Source: Ancylostoma caninum (Eukaryota; Nematoda; Chromadorea; Rhabditida; Ancylostomatidae). Taken from it: a stretch of 64,000 nt of DNA. Of the stretch, positions 63,342-64,000 are shown piece by piece (the stretch's first letter is position 1; every line of letters starts with the position of its first letter). The translations under genes were made by a program, and so were the position numbers. Where the stretch lies: NCBI GenBank assembly GCA_037903475.1, contig JBAJFG010000292.1:186001-250000 (forward strand), in the 5' to 3' direction. A model generated the notes under the pieces. It saw only the letters and a program-made list of their open reading frames with translations. It did not search any database and had not been told where the DNA came from.

Positions 63342-63832
63342 TAACAGCTTCTAAAACTTACAGCTTACTTGTAGAATCTCTAGAGGGAATTTCCTTAACT
63401 AGGCGAGCAATGCATTTCTGAATGGTGAAAAACAGCACCTCTCGAAAATTTTGAAAAATTCCGAAGTATCGGAAATGTAGCGGAAAGGGGTACCAAAATG
63501 CTCGTGATGAGCTCTAGATTACGAAAATATAACTTTTACTTTGCGTTGCTGACATAATATACACGTCAAGTAGCATGTATCCTTAGGTTACAATTATCGC
63601 TGAGTCTCGCTCGCTAATTCGTACCCGCAGGTACTTTGGGAAGTAGACGCTTTTCGAGCGAAAATTTGAAAACGACGTTAGGCTCATATTGTAGAACTCG
63701 TTAAACAAATCGATTGGTGGGTAGAACTTCTGATAAGGAGCAAAACGAACTGCGTTATGAAGAAAAAACGAAAAAAAAACGCGGATTTGCGGTTTTTTCG
63801 TTTTCTGTCCAACAATTACCGTGGTTACTGTA

Positions 63833-64000
63833 GTGCTCTTGCCTCCTCCTTCATGTAAGATCCAGCCCTGGTTTCTTTTTGTGATTTTCGACTATTACTT
63901 TTCGCTAAATGGCTGACGCCGAATCATTGCTGTGGGCACTGCTAATGTCGCCTTTGCGGTTCTCTTTTTTTAAAAGATAATTTCAATTACTACAGCTGAT
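63833..64000. other. Window end, nothing recognised
   Basis: 168 bp of unique sequence right of the foldback element. No racemase exon seen. Confidence 0.4.

Larger units (their letters stand above)
57499..63830. mobile_element. Long-arm foldback element, 6.3 kb with two insertions
   Basis: Ends CAGTAACCACGGTAATTGTT and inverse, both flanked by TA (57497-57498; 63831-63832). The left arm is 57499-about 58535. The right arm is split in three: 63830-63344, 61243-60963 and 59992-about 59727. Removing the insertions (970 bp and 2098 bp) leaves about 3.26 kb with arms of about 1.03 kb and a centre (58535-59727). The centre contains no transposase that I can read. TA flanks and CAGT-type ends suggest the Tc1/mariner superfamily. 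Confidence 0.85.

Overview
The window reads as the repeat-laden nuclear genome of a clade V parasitic nematode, hookworm-like. Introns end in TTTCAG-type acceptors, the central gene is a chemosensory-type receptor guanylyl cyclase (gcy), and RTE, mariner, Helitron-like, hAT-like, foldback and Penelope-type elements fill most of the remaining DNA. The genus is an inference; no rRNA or mitochondrial marker is present.

Layout. 1-8 kb: a giant CA tract inside a Helitron-like end, a repeat block shared with 49 kb, an RTE retrotransposon that has lost its reverse transcriptase, and the first of three related TIR elements (T1). 8.6-9.55 kb: minus-strand exons of an unidentified gene (gene A). 9.9-22.2 kb: dense nested repeats, including mariner, Helitron-like, foldback, hAT-like and SINE copies and two 59-bp minisatellite families. 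23.3-25.2 kb: a Penelope-like element with inverted arms and candidate hammerhead ribozymes. 27.9-31.9 kb: minus-strand exons of gene B, a paralogue of gene A, with a T1 copy in one intron. 32.2-33.3 kb: a mariner relic.

35.0-52.4 kb: one apparently intact receptor guanylyl cyclase gene. I reconstruct 28 phase-consistent exons encoding about 1137 residues, with signal peptide, ligand-binding ectodomain, one membrane span, pseudokinase and catalytic cyclase domain. Several of its introns hold transposons. 53.84-54.20 kb: the first coding exon of an alpha-methylacyl-CoA racemase; the rest of that gene is not in the window. 54.4-63.8 kb: a Helitron-like element with a minisatellite and a nested mariner, then a 6.3-kb long-arm foldback element that itself holds a Helitron-like element and a 2.1-kb palindrome.

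The two recognisable host genes are unrelated in function: cGMP chemosensory signalling at the membrane, and branched-chain fatty acid metabolism in peroxisome or mitochondrion. The best material for a second look is the repeat biology. Several insertions can be proved because the uninterrupted sequence survives elsewhere in the window, and two 59-bp minisatellites carried by different transposon classes appear to be homologous.
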